A stretch of 47,368 nucleotides of DNA from a virus, in the IMG/VR virus record IMGVR_UViG_3300013131_000071, positions 1-47,368 of that record; one strand, given 5' to 3'. Below the pieces are notes generated by a model that was not told the origin of the DNA, searched no databases, and saw nothing but the letters and a program-made list of their open reading frames with translations. The position numbers and the translations under genes were made by a program. Positions 30,101 through 36,682 of the stretch are shown here, piece after piece (within the stretch, counting starts at the first letter, position 1; each line of letters opens with the position of its first letter).

Positions 30101-30759
30101 TACCATTTTACTTTTTGATCATTGTTTGAGTCTCCAAATATATTTTCGGTCAAACCTTTTTGCACCAGGTACATTGAGGGCAGCGTAAGCGGTAAATTTC
30201 TCGCGCTTCTTATGAGCCTTGTTTGCAGTTCGTCTCTATATCCCCACTCGGCAACAGGTTGACGGCCTGCTCTGATTGCCCTGAATTCTTTTCTGCTCAT
30301 CCACATTGTTCCGTCAGAAACAAAATCTGGACCAACTTGTCTAGTTAATGTAGGTTTCCTTATCTTTCCGTCTGCTAATTCAAAAATTAACTTAGCGTAG
30401 GGATCGGGAACAGAGTCATCCACATATCTAACAAGGCCTTCGTACTCATCAAGTGTTTTTCTGATTTGGGTAATATTTTGGACAAGCGTCCTGCCTAATT
30501 TGGAGCCTCCGTCAGCGCGTTGCTGTATTGTTTTAGCTAATTTAATTCCACCCTTGCTGAGTAGCTTGGTGCTTGCGGTGGTGGCAGCCAAAGTGGCGAC
30601 CATTGTGCTGATATACTTGACTATCGGTTTATCGTCAAGGGCGCGTGCGATCAAACCGCTGTTGGGATTTGGAGTTTTTTGTTCGTCAGAAGTTGCGGGA
30701 ATATCACGAGAACTAATCCCATAACCCAAATTGACTAACGGCGTCTTGTCTCTAAACAA
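24130..30759 (-). CDS. Tape-measure protein candidate (2209 aa)
   Basis: A 2209-aa protein placed right after the two chaperone-like genes, the classical position of the tape measure. Hydrophobic segments lie near residues 48-65 (ISTMVATLAATTASTKLL) and ~1943-1975 (TAGVGALFGRRATTRAIGAL). Long charged helical stretches fill the first ~1200 residues. Residues ~1380-1530 are different, rich in Tyr, Pro and Gly, with RQGRYWPLGVTPFGGG, VQYYRPSYYRRMKSG and ENYFDRPYPVTGEYF. I have a general memory of similar segments in giant phage structural proteins but cannot confirm it here. By the rough 1.5 angstrom per residue relation, the full length would match a tail of about 330 nm. The alternative is a large ejected internal protein. 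Confidence 0.75.
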   Translation of the reverse strand: MFRDKTPLVNLGYGISSRDIPATSDEQKTPNPNSGLIARALDDKPIVKYISTMVATLAATTASTKLLSKGGIKLAKTIQQRADGGSKLGRTLVQNITQIRKTLDEYEGLVRYVDDSVPDPYAKLIFELADGKIRKPTLTRQVGPDFVSDGTMWMSRKEFRAIRAGRQPVAEWGYRDELQTRLIRSARNLPLTLPSMYLVQKGLTENIFGDSNNDQKVKWYNPADVITDFVKQSTLNITNLIIPETVAGAGVKRLKQLADAPYQDFPLPLSRDQLKTANKIADIKTILMSFGQDSSKIIQEASRISNSASYAFNTAFGKTQREERGVVFSLNQARRGAAAARTASERSGEGKLARAAKIARGYLFGYENKSGDELTIPGYGKFGVGEKTQGFIDTIPTLKGFTTGSREFRQQLKNSKRAYDVISGALSYDEALRRSGGDITHAADTLTRTIQNLKKQHTSRFSNLVYSSLNARSLVDADGQITKVGQFTREFENEAYLRAVTQSLVRKGIDKDVADDFVGGIQINQLLTQFDRTRNISERITYGIKKINVGTDDEFFEALSERAKKDLGKKAKNLNSKILKTSFKQADALFTSETYRNALRSQANFAFADVDKNIIVPHANLISRPQKALYEDFTGAVTPQKMSFLSRKAAQKLGIKLIESDGAYTSDRYIATELAKRGLDASDASQLRGFLVDNKLMTPASNMGGFNIFGLREISIDQAFDRRIFESFDDKSRAEARRLYGQVALQDPVSKTIGYSSLTGVYETASGRIVDTTRMRSGAKSFLNSLTEGYGIPIVKFNPLQLLGFGGPKGVNPDTEIQFLRGTARQDFLADRANRPDVYAWVNQKSGLFGNVGKIFGITERISGADVQEFSGLYKRFSSIETDLYSRAARLASGREQERDSTLTGGSRSRLEKIKSLFDVDEEQPSSLFRRAGRFLERKKDIRNPVVFARLLDKKTINTGRGKTLSLVEVDGSPAVVNELGETVFDADEVTRAFDAFREEQTSRRATPLPIIAEYTKDTALNLRKLSIKGIDTPLSEIADDELLEAVTSLENIYGITASEIRASGRDPIGLTRAMQFVKNLSEEIDSLSTDLIKHRSPTISTRQDYLRNAINKVLIEITAYKEYDGDPTQIALKIEEVLQTLKKTGRISSDQLAEARAAALENIFDIFSYQTYDPANQFGKNQQAALSSVIRARERNPEFARALSGLSKPFSTQTISNVGATGSGRLTALVRPFFKKNFSAAPYELGDSAVNPLGNARTTFVPTFGSQLNRAARGETTFRRVLANTVGFTSYNSPDAFSAASIPAIHLSDRINRYFGTVGLSVDADKYSSPLSFFVGGIVGKRVAPLYVGGALALGADRTIGGFTQERDDRGERVYSPFFLSKAARGAVEFQSLASGLVPGGMGYEEKREQLLEGEVPVRQGRYWPLGVTPFGGGKVQYYRPSYYRRMKSGSTYTSDAFGSPIERLAYGYDFSPLRPFDPYRFERENYFDRPYPVTGEYFTGPFGPLTPALNMTVGRLLKPQVQMHQQEVSQALSQYVPAGYGGAFDPSGLLSSGRVSPIYGAQIDKDGVAAFGGGRPSGPITGLQIGDYNSSVAGAAGQLNTARNISYNAIATANQNYTQSFQYGPPPVPGYIPPSIVPSGAPITTQSPAFQSREFSFRMQEMAGIYGFGLGSLRETFGFGNADFQPNVPVLQSAAKAYGSTRSFWDLNLGGLGDVPVSESTLELSEIARRFIPKERTDITYLNPIRNTMGMKYPFLPGSDYFINFQTGDPFSKIQEGELRLPGVAYERLNPLRRDYESPVTQLDILADVAPYSRQFRSLDRTINMGNLEPSERVEVENIRAQVAQTTKRNEFSPYKYKHASAEELGISRSAKMVGQMGEYLAHRDTFINTKFFPNRTAREDWERRNVYGNSFPEWNSPIESFIKPIYNKSTQRNPLTAGLITAGVGALFGRRATTRAIGALVGLTTGTAYSAYNNAKEVFTGERFIPKERKKQMALEEYVDILSYVKNRSLATQASQVGDSVSANQFNQAARRTMYGADLYGSSVDTLSLAVPKRKREHFRSMIQEQNPEEREKILSTAPRLERRFYQAAWGMPVEEKPDLTEFFSRHELPDLSWEGWHPNTNMEHIKIKMGQSMGINMSQMGYYPQQIREANLTNPSYPSFSAQENQASIAAKLRILMARNGISGSVMPVQNNSGQSSINISAGIF

Positions 30760-30773
30760 AACTTCCTACCCTT

Positions 30774-31403
30774 CTATTGTCTCATCCCCCAAAGCTTTTG
30801 GGCGATGGGGTCTTCGTATTGAGCTTCGCCTTCTTTTCTGGACTGATTATATTTTTCAGCTTTGTTTTTTATTTTTTTCTCTTCTTCCACTGGATCTATC
30901 AACTGAAGAACTACGTTGGTTGGTGCAATTCCTAAAATGTTTTGTTTTATCTCTATAATTTTTTCAGACAGAGCGACTTTTTCTGCCAATTTAGTGTACG
31001 TCAAATTATCCAAATATTCGGGAGAATACGTAGTCATAGTACTCAAAACAAAAGCTTTCATCAAACTTCTAACTTCGGCCGCCTGCGCCCTTTTGTCTTC
31101 AAGCGTTTTCTTGGCTTTGGACGGGTTATAAAATCCAGACTCTTGCAAAATTTCTTCAGCCAAAGAAGAAATCAAACCCGCTGGATAATGATCTAAAACT
31201 ATACTTTCTGGGTATATTACAGCTGATTTAATAATCAAATCTTCTATTTCTGCCGAACTTTCACCAGAAGATTCATATTCTGCTATTGTATCAAATTCGG
31301 CAAAAGTTAATTCACGAAATACTACAACATCTTTTTTTAGATGTGTCTGAAAAATTGATCCATATTTAACTTTTAATTGATATAGTATTTCTGGGTCAAC
31401 CAT
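30774..31403 (-). CDS. Tail assembly chaperone-like protein 2
   Basis: A 209-aa protein starting at ATG 31403, five bases after the previous gene. Residues ~8-80 read KYGSIFQTHLKKDVVVFREL, TFAEFDTIAEYESSG, an acidic stretch, then SAVIYPESIVLD, GLISSLAEEIL and ESGFY. This order is shared with the protein upstream (YGDVYVTSI, RTLNRLEY, CILYPQYD, GLPSLISQEVL, SGFL), so the two are diverged paralogues. The C-terminal half is charged and helical. Two small genes between tube and tape measure are the usual site of tail assembly chaperones, and the pattern also recalls T4 gp26-type assembly factors. Function is inferred from position and size. Confidence 0.7.
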   Translation of the reverse strand: MVDPEILYQLKVKYGSIFQTHLKKDVVVFRELTFAEFDTIAEYESSGESSAEIEDLIIKSAVIYPESIVLDHYPAGLISSLAEEILQESGFYNPSKAKKTLEDKRAQAAEVRSLMKAFVLSTMTTYSPEYLDNLTYTKLAEKVALSEKIIEIKQNILGIAPTNVVLQLIDPVEEEKKIKNKAEKYNQSRKEGEAQYEDPIAQKLWGMRQ

Positions 31404-31407
31404 GTCA

Positions 31408-31923
31408 TTATAGCTGTCTTACCTCTAGTGCCAAAAAGCCTGAGGCTTCTAAAACCTCTTGTGAAATTAACGACGGAAGTCCGGCCATCTCGTTTACCAG
31501 GGATTGTTTGTCGTATTGCGGATAAAGAATGCACGTCTCGGAAATGGCTTCTTCGTTCCAAAGATTTGCCTCTGATTGAGTCAATTGACCGGCCTGAACA
31601 AGCTGTTCCATTTTTTTGAAAAGATTTTTGTATTCCAAACGATTTAACGTTCTCCATGCGATATGTTTATCGTAACTAATCGAAGTAACGTAAACATCAC
31701 CGTATTCTTTTTTCCAAGCTTTAATTTGTCCAGCCGTTGGACCGTTCGGCCAAATCGACTCTTCATCTGCCAGTTCCTCTACAGTAACATTTTTTTCATC
31801 TTGCGGCTCATCCACAACTTCGTTCAAAGAATCAGTTTCTTCTGCAACAAGAAATTCCTCTGCTCCCAATTCCTCTGCCAATTCCGGATTTTCTTTAACT
31901 ACAACTTTCCTAACATTGCTCAT
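31408..31923 (-). CDS. Tail assembly chaperone-like protein 1
   Basis: A 171-aa protein starting at ATG 31923 with a CAGGAG site. The first ~60 residues are very acidic (many Glu/Asp) and probably disordered. The remaining ~110 residues form the domain shared with the next gene: KKEYGDVYVTSISYDKHIAW, RTLNRLEYKNL, CILYPQYD and SQEVLEASGF. It occupies the first chaperone slot between tail tube and tape measure. In many tailed phages the two chaperone reading frames are joined by a ribosomal frameshift. Here a GGCTTTTTGG run lies 20 bases before the stop, but neither alternative frame runs into the second gene, so I treat them as separate genes. Confidence 0.7.
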   Translation of the reverse strand: MSNVRKVVVKENPELAEELGAEEFLVAEETDSLNEVVDEPQDEKNVTVEELADEESIWPNGPTAGQIKAWKKEYGDVYVTSISYDKHIAWRTLNRLEYKNLFKKMEQLVQAGQLTQSEANLWNEEAISETCILYPQYDKQSLVNEMAGLPSLISQEVLEASGFLALEVRQL

Positions 31924-31972
31924 GATTTCTCCTGGTTATTTTGTTTTTGTTTAAATAAGTATATCACAGTCA

Positions 31973-32956
31973 TCAACTTGGGTCATACAGTTTTGCTTGA
32001 TCTTTTCTTGTCAAAAGTTGCTGTTCGGTTGGTGGAGGTTGAACTTTTCTTTTGTCGGTTGGAGAACTTGATCGTTCTTCGTTGGAGGCGACTTGACCCC
32101 TGGGGGGATTTTTCATTGCCCCGTCAGAAATATACATATCTCTGGCAATAAAAGAATAAATTTCTATTAACGGTTCTCCACCGGGATTGTATTGAGCGCT
32201 CATAGTATTCAAGTGTACGCTTTGCAAAACGATATCCATTGGATTATTCATGCTTGATTGAACTAATCTATCGTTGAAATCTAAAGACATCAATCTGTCC
32301 AACATCTCGTAGGATTGATCGCTGTTTGTCCCTTCGTTTCTAGCAATGGTTGTCAAAGAACCTTCTTGAGAACCGTATTTGATGACAAAATTAAAAGGTG
32401 GATGGGCGCTAAAAATATTCCTAGAATCTTGATTGTTGTCAGAAGAAATTCTATCCAATTGACTTTGGGCCCAATATTTTTGTATGTTTTTTTCATCTTC
32501 TTTATTTTCGTTATCGCTTCTTAGGTATGATTGAATTTGAGATTTTGGAGAATCCGAATAAAATGAGGCTCTGGCATCTGCGGCCTTTGAAAGCATGTCC
32601 CTCATCCTTCCCGGATATCTTGTATGTATTCCAAGTGCTCCTTGAACTATTCTGGTTCCCGTCATCATCACATCGTAGTTGTACGACCAATATCCATACA
32701 ACGGGGTTTTTTGTTGAGTAATATTAAACGTGAAAAAAGATATATCCAATTCATCGGCTGGATCAAATAAACCGTCGATATAAACTTTAATGTCTTCACC
32801 AGAAAAAAAGTAATCGTAATAATTATTAAATTTTTTGGTATCGTCAGTTTTGCCGGCCCATTGAAGATCAATATCTGGGTTGAGTGGATCGAAAGACTCC
32901 GGCATTATCAAAGAATATTCGCCGTCTTGTTTTGCAAATTTAAATTCTGGCGGCAA
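31973..32956 (-). CDS. Third tail-tube-like protein (5' end probably at 33023, frame broken)
   Basis: A 327-aa frame whose nominal start is a TTG with no ribosome-binding site. Upstream codons in the same frame read ELGGKPYRPFSSYL and continue smoothly into PPEFKFAKQDGEYS, so the protein begins earlier. The only ATG available is at 33023, two bases after the upstream stop, in a frame one base behind. The body contains DISFFTFNITQQKTPLYGYW, then GTRIVQGALGIHTRYPGRM, HPPFNFVIKYG and IYSFIARDM. This is the same order of elements as in the two tube genes before it. The C-terminal ~45 residues are Pro/Ser/Lys-rich and probably flexible. It may form a tube-initiator, adaptor or tip ring rather than the main tube. 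Confidence 0.75.
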   Translation of the reverse strand: MPPEFKFAKQDGEYSLIMPESFDPLNPDIDLQWAGKTDDTKKFNNYYDYFFSGEDIKVYIDGLFDPADELDISFFTFNITQQKTPLYGYWSYNYDVMMTGTRIVQGALGIHTRYPGRMRDMLSKAADARASFYSDSPKSQIQSYLRSDNENKEDEKNIQKYWAQSQLDRISSDNNQDSRNIFSAHPPFNFVIKYGSQEGSLTTIARNEGTNSDQSYEMLDRLMSLDFNDRLVQSSMNNPMDIVLQSVHLNTMSAQYNPGGEPLIEIYSFIARDMYISDGAMKNPPRGQVASNEERSSSPTDKRKVQPPPTEQQLLTRKDQAKLYDPS

Positions 32957-33025
32957 ATATGAGCTAAACGGCCTGTAGGGCTTGCCGCCTAATTCTTCCG
33001 TTCGGATCTGATACGTTTGGCATGA

Positions 33026-33769
33026 TTACGGTTGTTTTATTCTATCTATAAAATTTGTGTATTCCGACATTTTTGTTTCGCCAAAAAAATTGTTCTGCCT
33101 TTCTTTGTGGGCGGCGCTTTCTTCTGCGCCAAGAAGCATCGGGTCGTAATCCATTGATATCATCGGCTGAATTCCCCTGGCCATAAATGTATAGGTTTGT
33201 TCAGTAATTAAATCGTCTACAGACATTGTTTGGCCTTCGTCGGTTATAGTAACTCCGTATATTTTCATTTTAGCGCCAAGTCCGTATTCGTTGAAAAACG
33301 TTAACACTATATCAAACGGTGGCAACATGTCTGCAAGGGGGGCAAAAAATAATCCTGTTTCAGACATTATATGTCTATATTCTTTTAATCTGTAAAAAGC
33401 GTATTCATTAAAGACGGTGAATATCAACGAACCAGCTATCGTCCTTCCGCCCTTAATAAATCCTCTGGGGTTTACGTGACCAATCGTTCGTACTGGTGAA
33501 TTTTCCCTATGCATAGAATACGATATTGTTTGTATTTCTGCTAACTCAAGTATATCCATAGAGTCAATCGTGCCAGTTAGCCTGTCTATAGCTGGTATGA
33601 CCATTGTTGCGGAAATGTCAGTGCCTGCAAATGACATGTTGGAAAATGGGTCTGGTAAACCTTTTTCCGCTCTTATTTTAGAAATTTCACTTTGATCATA
33701 CAAACTTGATCTTCTGTGATACGGACCAAAGTCGTATTTAATTGGCTTAGGGTCTATGAACCTACTCAT
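33026..33769 (-). CDS. Tail-tube-like protein, second paralogue
   Basis: A 247-aa protein clearly related to the tube protein encoded just before it. Shared elements are KGGRTIAGSLIFTVF (residues ~102-118; RGKRGIAGSLIFTVF in the other), PPFDIVLTFFNEYGLGAKM (~150-170) and an ending MARGIQPM near 215. The N-terminus has a longer Pro/Asp-rich arm (MSRFIDPKPIKYDFGPYHRR) and an extra MVIPAIDRLTGT segment. A paralogue separated from the main tube gene by a terminator is likely made in lower amounts. A role as a minor tube, tube-tip or baseplate-proximal ring is plausible. Start ATG 33769 lies in an AT-rich leader with AGGATA. Confidence 0.82.
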   Translation of the reverse strand: MSRFIDPKPIKYDFGPYHRRSSLYDQSEISKIRAEKGLPDPFSNMSFAGTDISATMVIPAIDRLTGTIDSMDILELAEIQTISYSMHRENSPVRTIGHVNPRGFIKGGRTIAGSLIFTVFNEYAFYRLKEYRHIMSETGLFFAPLADMLPPFDIVLTFFNEYGLGAKMKIYGVTITDEGQTMSVDDLITEQTYTFMARGIQPMISMDYDPMLLGAEESAAHKERQNNFFGETKMSEYTNFIDRIKQP

Positions 33770-33791
33770 TATATCCTACTTTTGATAAAAA

Positions 33792-33828
33792 TAAATATGG
33801 AGGACAAGGGGTTCCTCGTCCTCCATAT
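33792..33828 (-). terminator. Rho-independent terminator between the two tube genes
   Basis: An 11-base perfect inverted repeat (ATATGGAGGAC at 33795-33805 with GTCCTCCATAT at 33818-33828) encloses 12 bases. On the minus strand it is followed by TTATTTTTATC, a T-rich tract. It lies just after the major tube stop and before the next tube paralogue. It probably limits read-through so that sheath and tube are made in excess over the downstream tail and baseplate proteins. Confidence 0.85.
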
Positions 33829-33855
33829 CAACTTACTGTTAGCAGGTTTAATTTA

Positions 33856-34554
33856 TTATGGCCTAATTATCTTGGGATTAAGATTGGCTTGAGAAACAGT
33901 ATCTTTGTTGATCATGTCTCTAAGGTCACCAGTATTAAACTTGCCGTTTGCGAGTTGATCTGTTGTAATTCTGTACATAGGACCAATTTCTCTTGCAACG
34001 TAGGTCATAGTTTCCTCGATGACAATATCGTCCATTGAGGCACCAGACCCTTCATTGAGAAGCTCTACGCCATAAATCGAACGTACAGCACCCTGACCGT
34101 ACTCATTAGCAAAAGTAATTGTAATGTCAAAAGGTGGAATTTGGTCTGCATAAAATGGCACTTGTGATACCACGTCAGAATCTTGTGTGGAGAACTCTGC
34201 GATACCGCGCTTGTGGCCTACATCGCCAGGAAGAGTATTATGCCTTCTGGTGTAGAACAATTGTGCATTATCTTTTTGATGATTTGCATCAAGCATCTGG
34301 TATAAAGCCGGACGATCAAAAACCGTAAAAATTAATGAACCAGCAATACCACGCTTGCCCCTTGAAAAGGATCTTGGATTTGGGGATCCCATTGTGTAAA
34401 TTGGAGCCTTCTCTCTCGTAACCGAGAAAGTTATCCCCGAAAGAGCACCGATTTCAACGCCACCAAAAGTGGCAACAATATCGGCGCCAGAAAATGTAGT
34501 ATAAGTATTAAGATACTTATTTACTGCACTGTCGTAATAATCTGAACCAGCCAT
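33856..34554 (-). CDS. Major tail tube protein
   Basis: A 232-aa protein following the sheath gene, as expected for the inner tube of a contractile tail. Residues ~20-75 read SGADIVATFGGVEIGALSGI, FSVTREKAPIYTMG and RGKRGIAGSLIFTVF. Residues ~139-200 contain PPFDITITFANEYGQGAV and VIEETMTYVAREIGPM. These beta-rich elements recur in the next two genes, giving three tube-fold proteins in a row. The gene has an excellent GGAGGG site before ATG 34554 and ends at a strong terminator. Both features fit a highly expressed structural protein. The alternative that another paralogue is the main tube is less likely given this expression context. Confidence 0.85.
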   Translation of the reverse strand: MAGSDYYDSAVNKYLNTYTTFSGADIVATFGGVEIGALSGITFSVTREKAPIYTMGSPNPRSFSRGKRGIAGSLIFTVFDRPALYQMLDANHQKDNAQLFYTRRHNTLPGDVGHKRGIAEFSTQDSDVVSQVPFYADQIPPFDITITFANEYGQGAVRSIYGVELLNEGSGASMDDIVIEETMTYVAREIGPMYRITTDQLANGKFNTGDLRDMINKDTVSQANLNPKIIRP

Positions 34555-34676
34555 ATTATACCCTCCTAATTCGGTATATTATATATATGTTTTTGTTATA
34601 TTGATACTGCAACTTGAACTTCAATATTCTTGAGTTCAAATGCTGGTGTGAGCACGAGGTCAACAAACGCCTTGTT
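34555..34676 (-). promoter_or_regulatory. Sheath-tube intergenic region with AT-rich promoter-like stretch and hairpin
   Basis: This 122-base gap has no ORF. On the minus strand it contains a CATATATATAATATACC stretch about 20 bases before the ribosome-binding site of the tube gene. It also holds an imperfect hairpin, TTGAACT at 34614-34620 pairing with AGTTCAA at 34633-34639. The hairpin lacks a following T run, so it is more likely an mRNA processing or stability element than a terminator. The TATAAT-like stretch may give the tube gene its own promoter. Confidence 0.4.
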
Positions 34677-35855
34677 TTATGCCGGAAAGTAACTTACGGT
34701 GAAGTCACTGTCGAGCAAGGCACCGACTTGTTGCATGCCACGTAATGCAGAAGTGATAGCGGTTTCCATTGAATTACGCGTTTGTAATGTGGAAGCTTCG
34801 CCAACAAACTTCGTGCAAACCTGTCTTATGAGAAGGGTTGCTTCTGTAATAATTCTCATTGTTGATATTCTTGTGTAGTCCGATGTAGAAGAAGCCATTG
34901 TAAGGCCCTCAACAAAAACTGGAATTTTATTGAAATTTAACGCAATAAAGTTCACGCCTTTGCTTGATAACGTTTCTTGTTGGAGTCTCGCCGGATTATA
35001 TCTTAAGGACGCTACATTGTACGCTGTTTTGTTGACAGGCGAAGTAAACGAGGCCATTCTGCTAATTGCAGCAGCAAATGTTGTTGCACCATTCGCATAT
35101 CCCCAATCTGCGTCGTAGTTAACCGGTTTGAGCTCAGAAGCTATGACTACAACATGTTTCCCAATTTCTTTGAGAGTTTCAGAATCACGACTGATAAGTG
35201 CGCTAGGACCAGCTTCCGAATTATAAAGATGCGTTGAAACTTCTGCTGGTGTCATAAATTCTGAAGTGCCAGAATACGGCTTGATCCCCAAGACGGCAAA
35301 ACATGCGTGCGTGTTTTCTGATATGTCCTTGACCTTGGCTGCAATTTTTGCGACCCAACTTGCAGCGCCAGTTCCGTTATTGGCATAAAAGCCATACTCT
35401 TCATCGTCGCCCGGCGTTGCGGGATTTTGCCATTCGCTCGAATGTGTACCGCGACCCCACGGAACAATAATGTCTGGTTGAGCTGCTTCTGCTGATTCAA
35501 AAGCGGCATCAAGCACGTTGCCGCCACCGCTTGACGAATAAGTAGTGCTAGTGATTGCGCCAGTTGTATGATTGAAAACTGAATCTGCTGGAAGTGGAAC
35601 AATAAAAATTCTTTCTGCTCCACCAGCAAGTAGCTCAAAATACCCTCTGTGAATTTGTGAGTCTTGTCCAAAAACTGAAATTACATCTTGTTCAGATGTA
35701 GCAGCAACTACGTCAAGATCTTTGACCTTACTTGATTGAGTCGCCGATGATCCTCTTTTTGCGATGAGAACGACTCTTGGGCCAACGGGAATATCTTGAC
35801 GTGAAATACTATAAAATCTATCTTTAATAACTGTTTTAACACCTGGTAGAGCCAT
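34677..35855 (-). CDS. Major tail sheath protein
   Basis: A 392-aa protein that begins MALPGVKTVIKDRFYSISRQ and contains GPRVVLIAKRG and GYFELLAGGAERIFIVPL near residues 70-90. The middle has ALISRDSETLKEIGKHVVVI. The C-terminus has FIALNFNKIPVFVEGLTMA, TRISTMRIITEATLLIRQ and a closing VSYFPA. This layout (N-terminal P-loop-like strand set, protruding middle, C-terminal helix plus strands for mesh formation) is that of phage tail sheath proteins. The protein is short for the family, whose members are often 400-700 aa, so it probably has few surface insertions. It is the first gene after a putative late promoter and precedes the tube gene, the standard sheath-tube order. Confidence 0.88.
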   Translation of the reverse strand: MALPGVKTVIKDRFYSISRQDIPVGPRVVLIAKRGSSATQSSKVKDLDVVAATSEQDVISVFGQDSQIHRGYFELLAGGAERIFIVPLPADSVFNHTTGAITSTTYSSSGGGNVLDAAFESAEAAQPDIIVPWGRGTHSSEWQNPATPGDDEEYGFYANNGTGAASWVAKIAAKVKDISENTHACFAVLGIKPYSGTSEFMTPAEVSTHLYNSEAGPSALISRDSETLKEIGKHVVVIASELKPVNYDADWGYANGATTFAAAISRMASFTSPVNKTAYNVASLRYNPARLQQETLSSKGVNFIALNFNKIPVFVEGLTMASSTSDYTRISTMRIITEATLLIRQVCTKFVGEASTLQTRNSMETAITSALRGMQQVGALLDSDFTVSYFPA

Positions 35856-35900
35856 TATCTTTTAGACCTCCGCTTGCAGCATGCTTGTTTTACTTCGTGT

Positions 35901-35910
35901 TTATAGTAAT
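35901..35910 (-). promoter_or_regulatory. Putative late promoter before the sheath gene
   Basis: The minus strand reads ATTACTATAA followed by ACACG, 46 bases upstream of the sheath ATG. The same core TACTATAA occurs in front of three other transcription units in this window. No convincing -35 box at 17 bases is visible. It could therefore be a phage-specific late promoter recognised by a modified or phage-encoded sigma-like factor. Confidence 0.5.
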
Positions 35911-35941
35911 GAGGATTGTTCCAAAACAAACCACTAATCAT

Positions 35942-36682
35942 TTAAGAATATGAAGGAGTTGATTGATTTAAATCAATTATATTTACCTCTGTTCCCGCAT
36001 ATGAGGGGGTTGAGCCTTCGTAAAACTGATCCCAAAGTTCTTTTTCCACAGCCATATAACGCCTTACGTCAATCGCTATTTTTTCTATTTTACCAATTTC
36101 CATTCCTATCAGCTTTTCGGTCGTAAGCATGTAGGTAACGGTTCTTTTGTTTATATTAGTAGCATCTCTATTTTCTTCAGAATCCGATAATCGTCTTGCA
36201 TATACCAATTCAGAAGCCCCCAATCTTTTAAGAACGGGCGTATATTCAAACATGAAATCTTCAAATATTTCAATTAACTTTTCGGCTACTTCTGGGCCAG
36301 AATACCTATCGGATAATCCTTTTAATTGTCCAGAAGTTGATTTTGTAATAACAGTGAACGATATAATGTTTTGAAATCTTTGACCAAAGATAGCTATATC
36401 CTTAGACGGAGATATTCTGCTTTTGGGTTTTGGCTCAGTTGAATGAGTTCTTCTTAACTCTAGGCCATAAACTATAACTGGATATTCTGCATAGTCTCCA
36501 TTTTGGACGGGTTTAATTTTAATATTAGGATAGGCGTTTTCCCATAATGATTTAACTGCTGCTATAAATTCAATATAAGTCAAATTACCTTGCGCTTGAA
36601 GCGGCGGCATAGATTGAGATAGTCTATCAAAATTAATTTCATTAACATTTGCTGTTGGAAAAATTGGATAATTTTGTGGCAT
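35942..36682 (-). CDS. Tail terminator / tail completion protein
   Basis: A 246-aa protein whose ATG overlaps the last base of the upstream stop. The N-terminal 40 residues are extended. A domain follows with NLTYIEFIAAVKSLWENAY, YPVIVYGLELRRTHS, an NIISFTVITKST strand and PEVAEKLIEIFEDFMFEYT. This matches the usual alpha/beta layout of tail terminators, where the strand with FTV is followed by the long helix. The gene lies between neck genes and the sheath, where the terminator, which caps the tail and joins it to the head, is normally found. The assignment rests on order and secondary-structure pattern, not a catalytic motif. Confidence 0.72.
   Translation of the reverse strand: MPQNYPIFPTANVNEINFDRLSQSMPPLQAQGNLTYIEFIAAVKSLWENAYPNIKIKPVQNGDYAEYPVIVYGLELRRTHSTEPKPKSRISPSKDIAIFGQRFQNIISFTVITKSTSGQLKGLSDRYSGPEVAEKLIEIFEDFMFEYTPVLKRLGASELVYARRLSDSEENRDATNINKRTVTYMLTTEKLIGMEIGKIEKIAIDVRRYMAVEKELWDQFYEGSTPSYAGTEVNIIDLNQSTPSYS

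Noticed and set aside
31408-31440. GGCTTTTTGG as a -1 chaperone frameshift site
   Set aside because: The -1 frame stops within a few codons and the +1 frame meets a stop before reaching the second gene's frame, so no fusion product would result.
31373-31657. A 94-aa minus-strand ORF overlapping the two chaperone genes
   Set aside because: It lies entirely across the end of chaperone 1 in another frame, has no conserved pattern and its frame does not enter chaperone 2.
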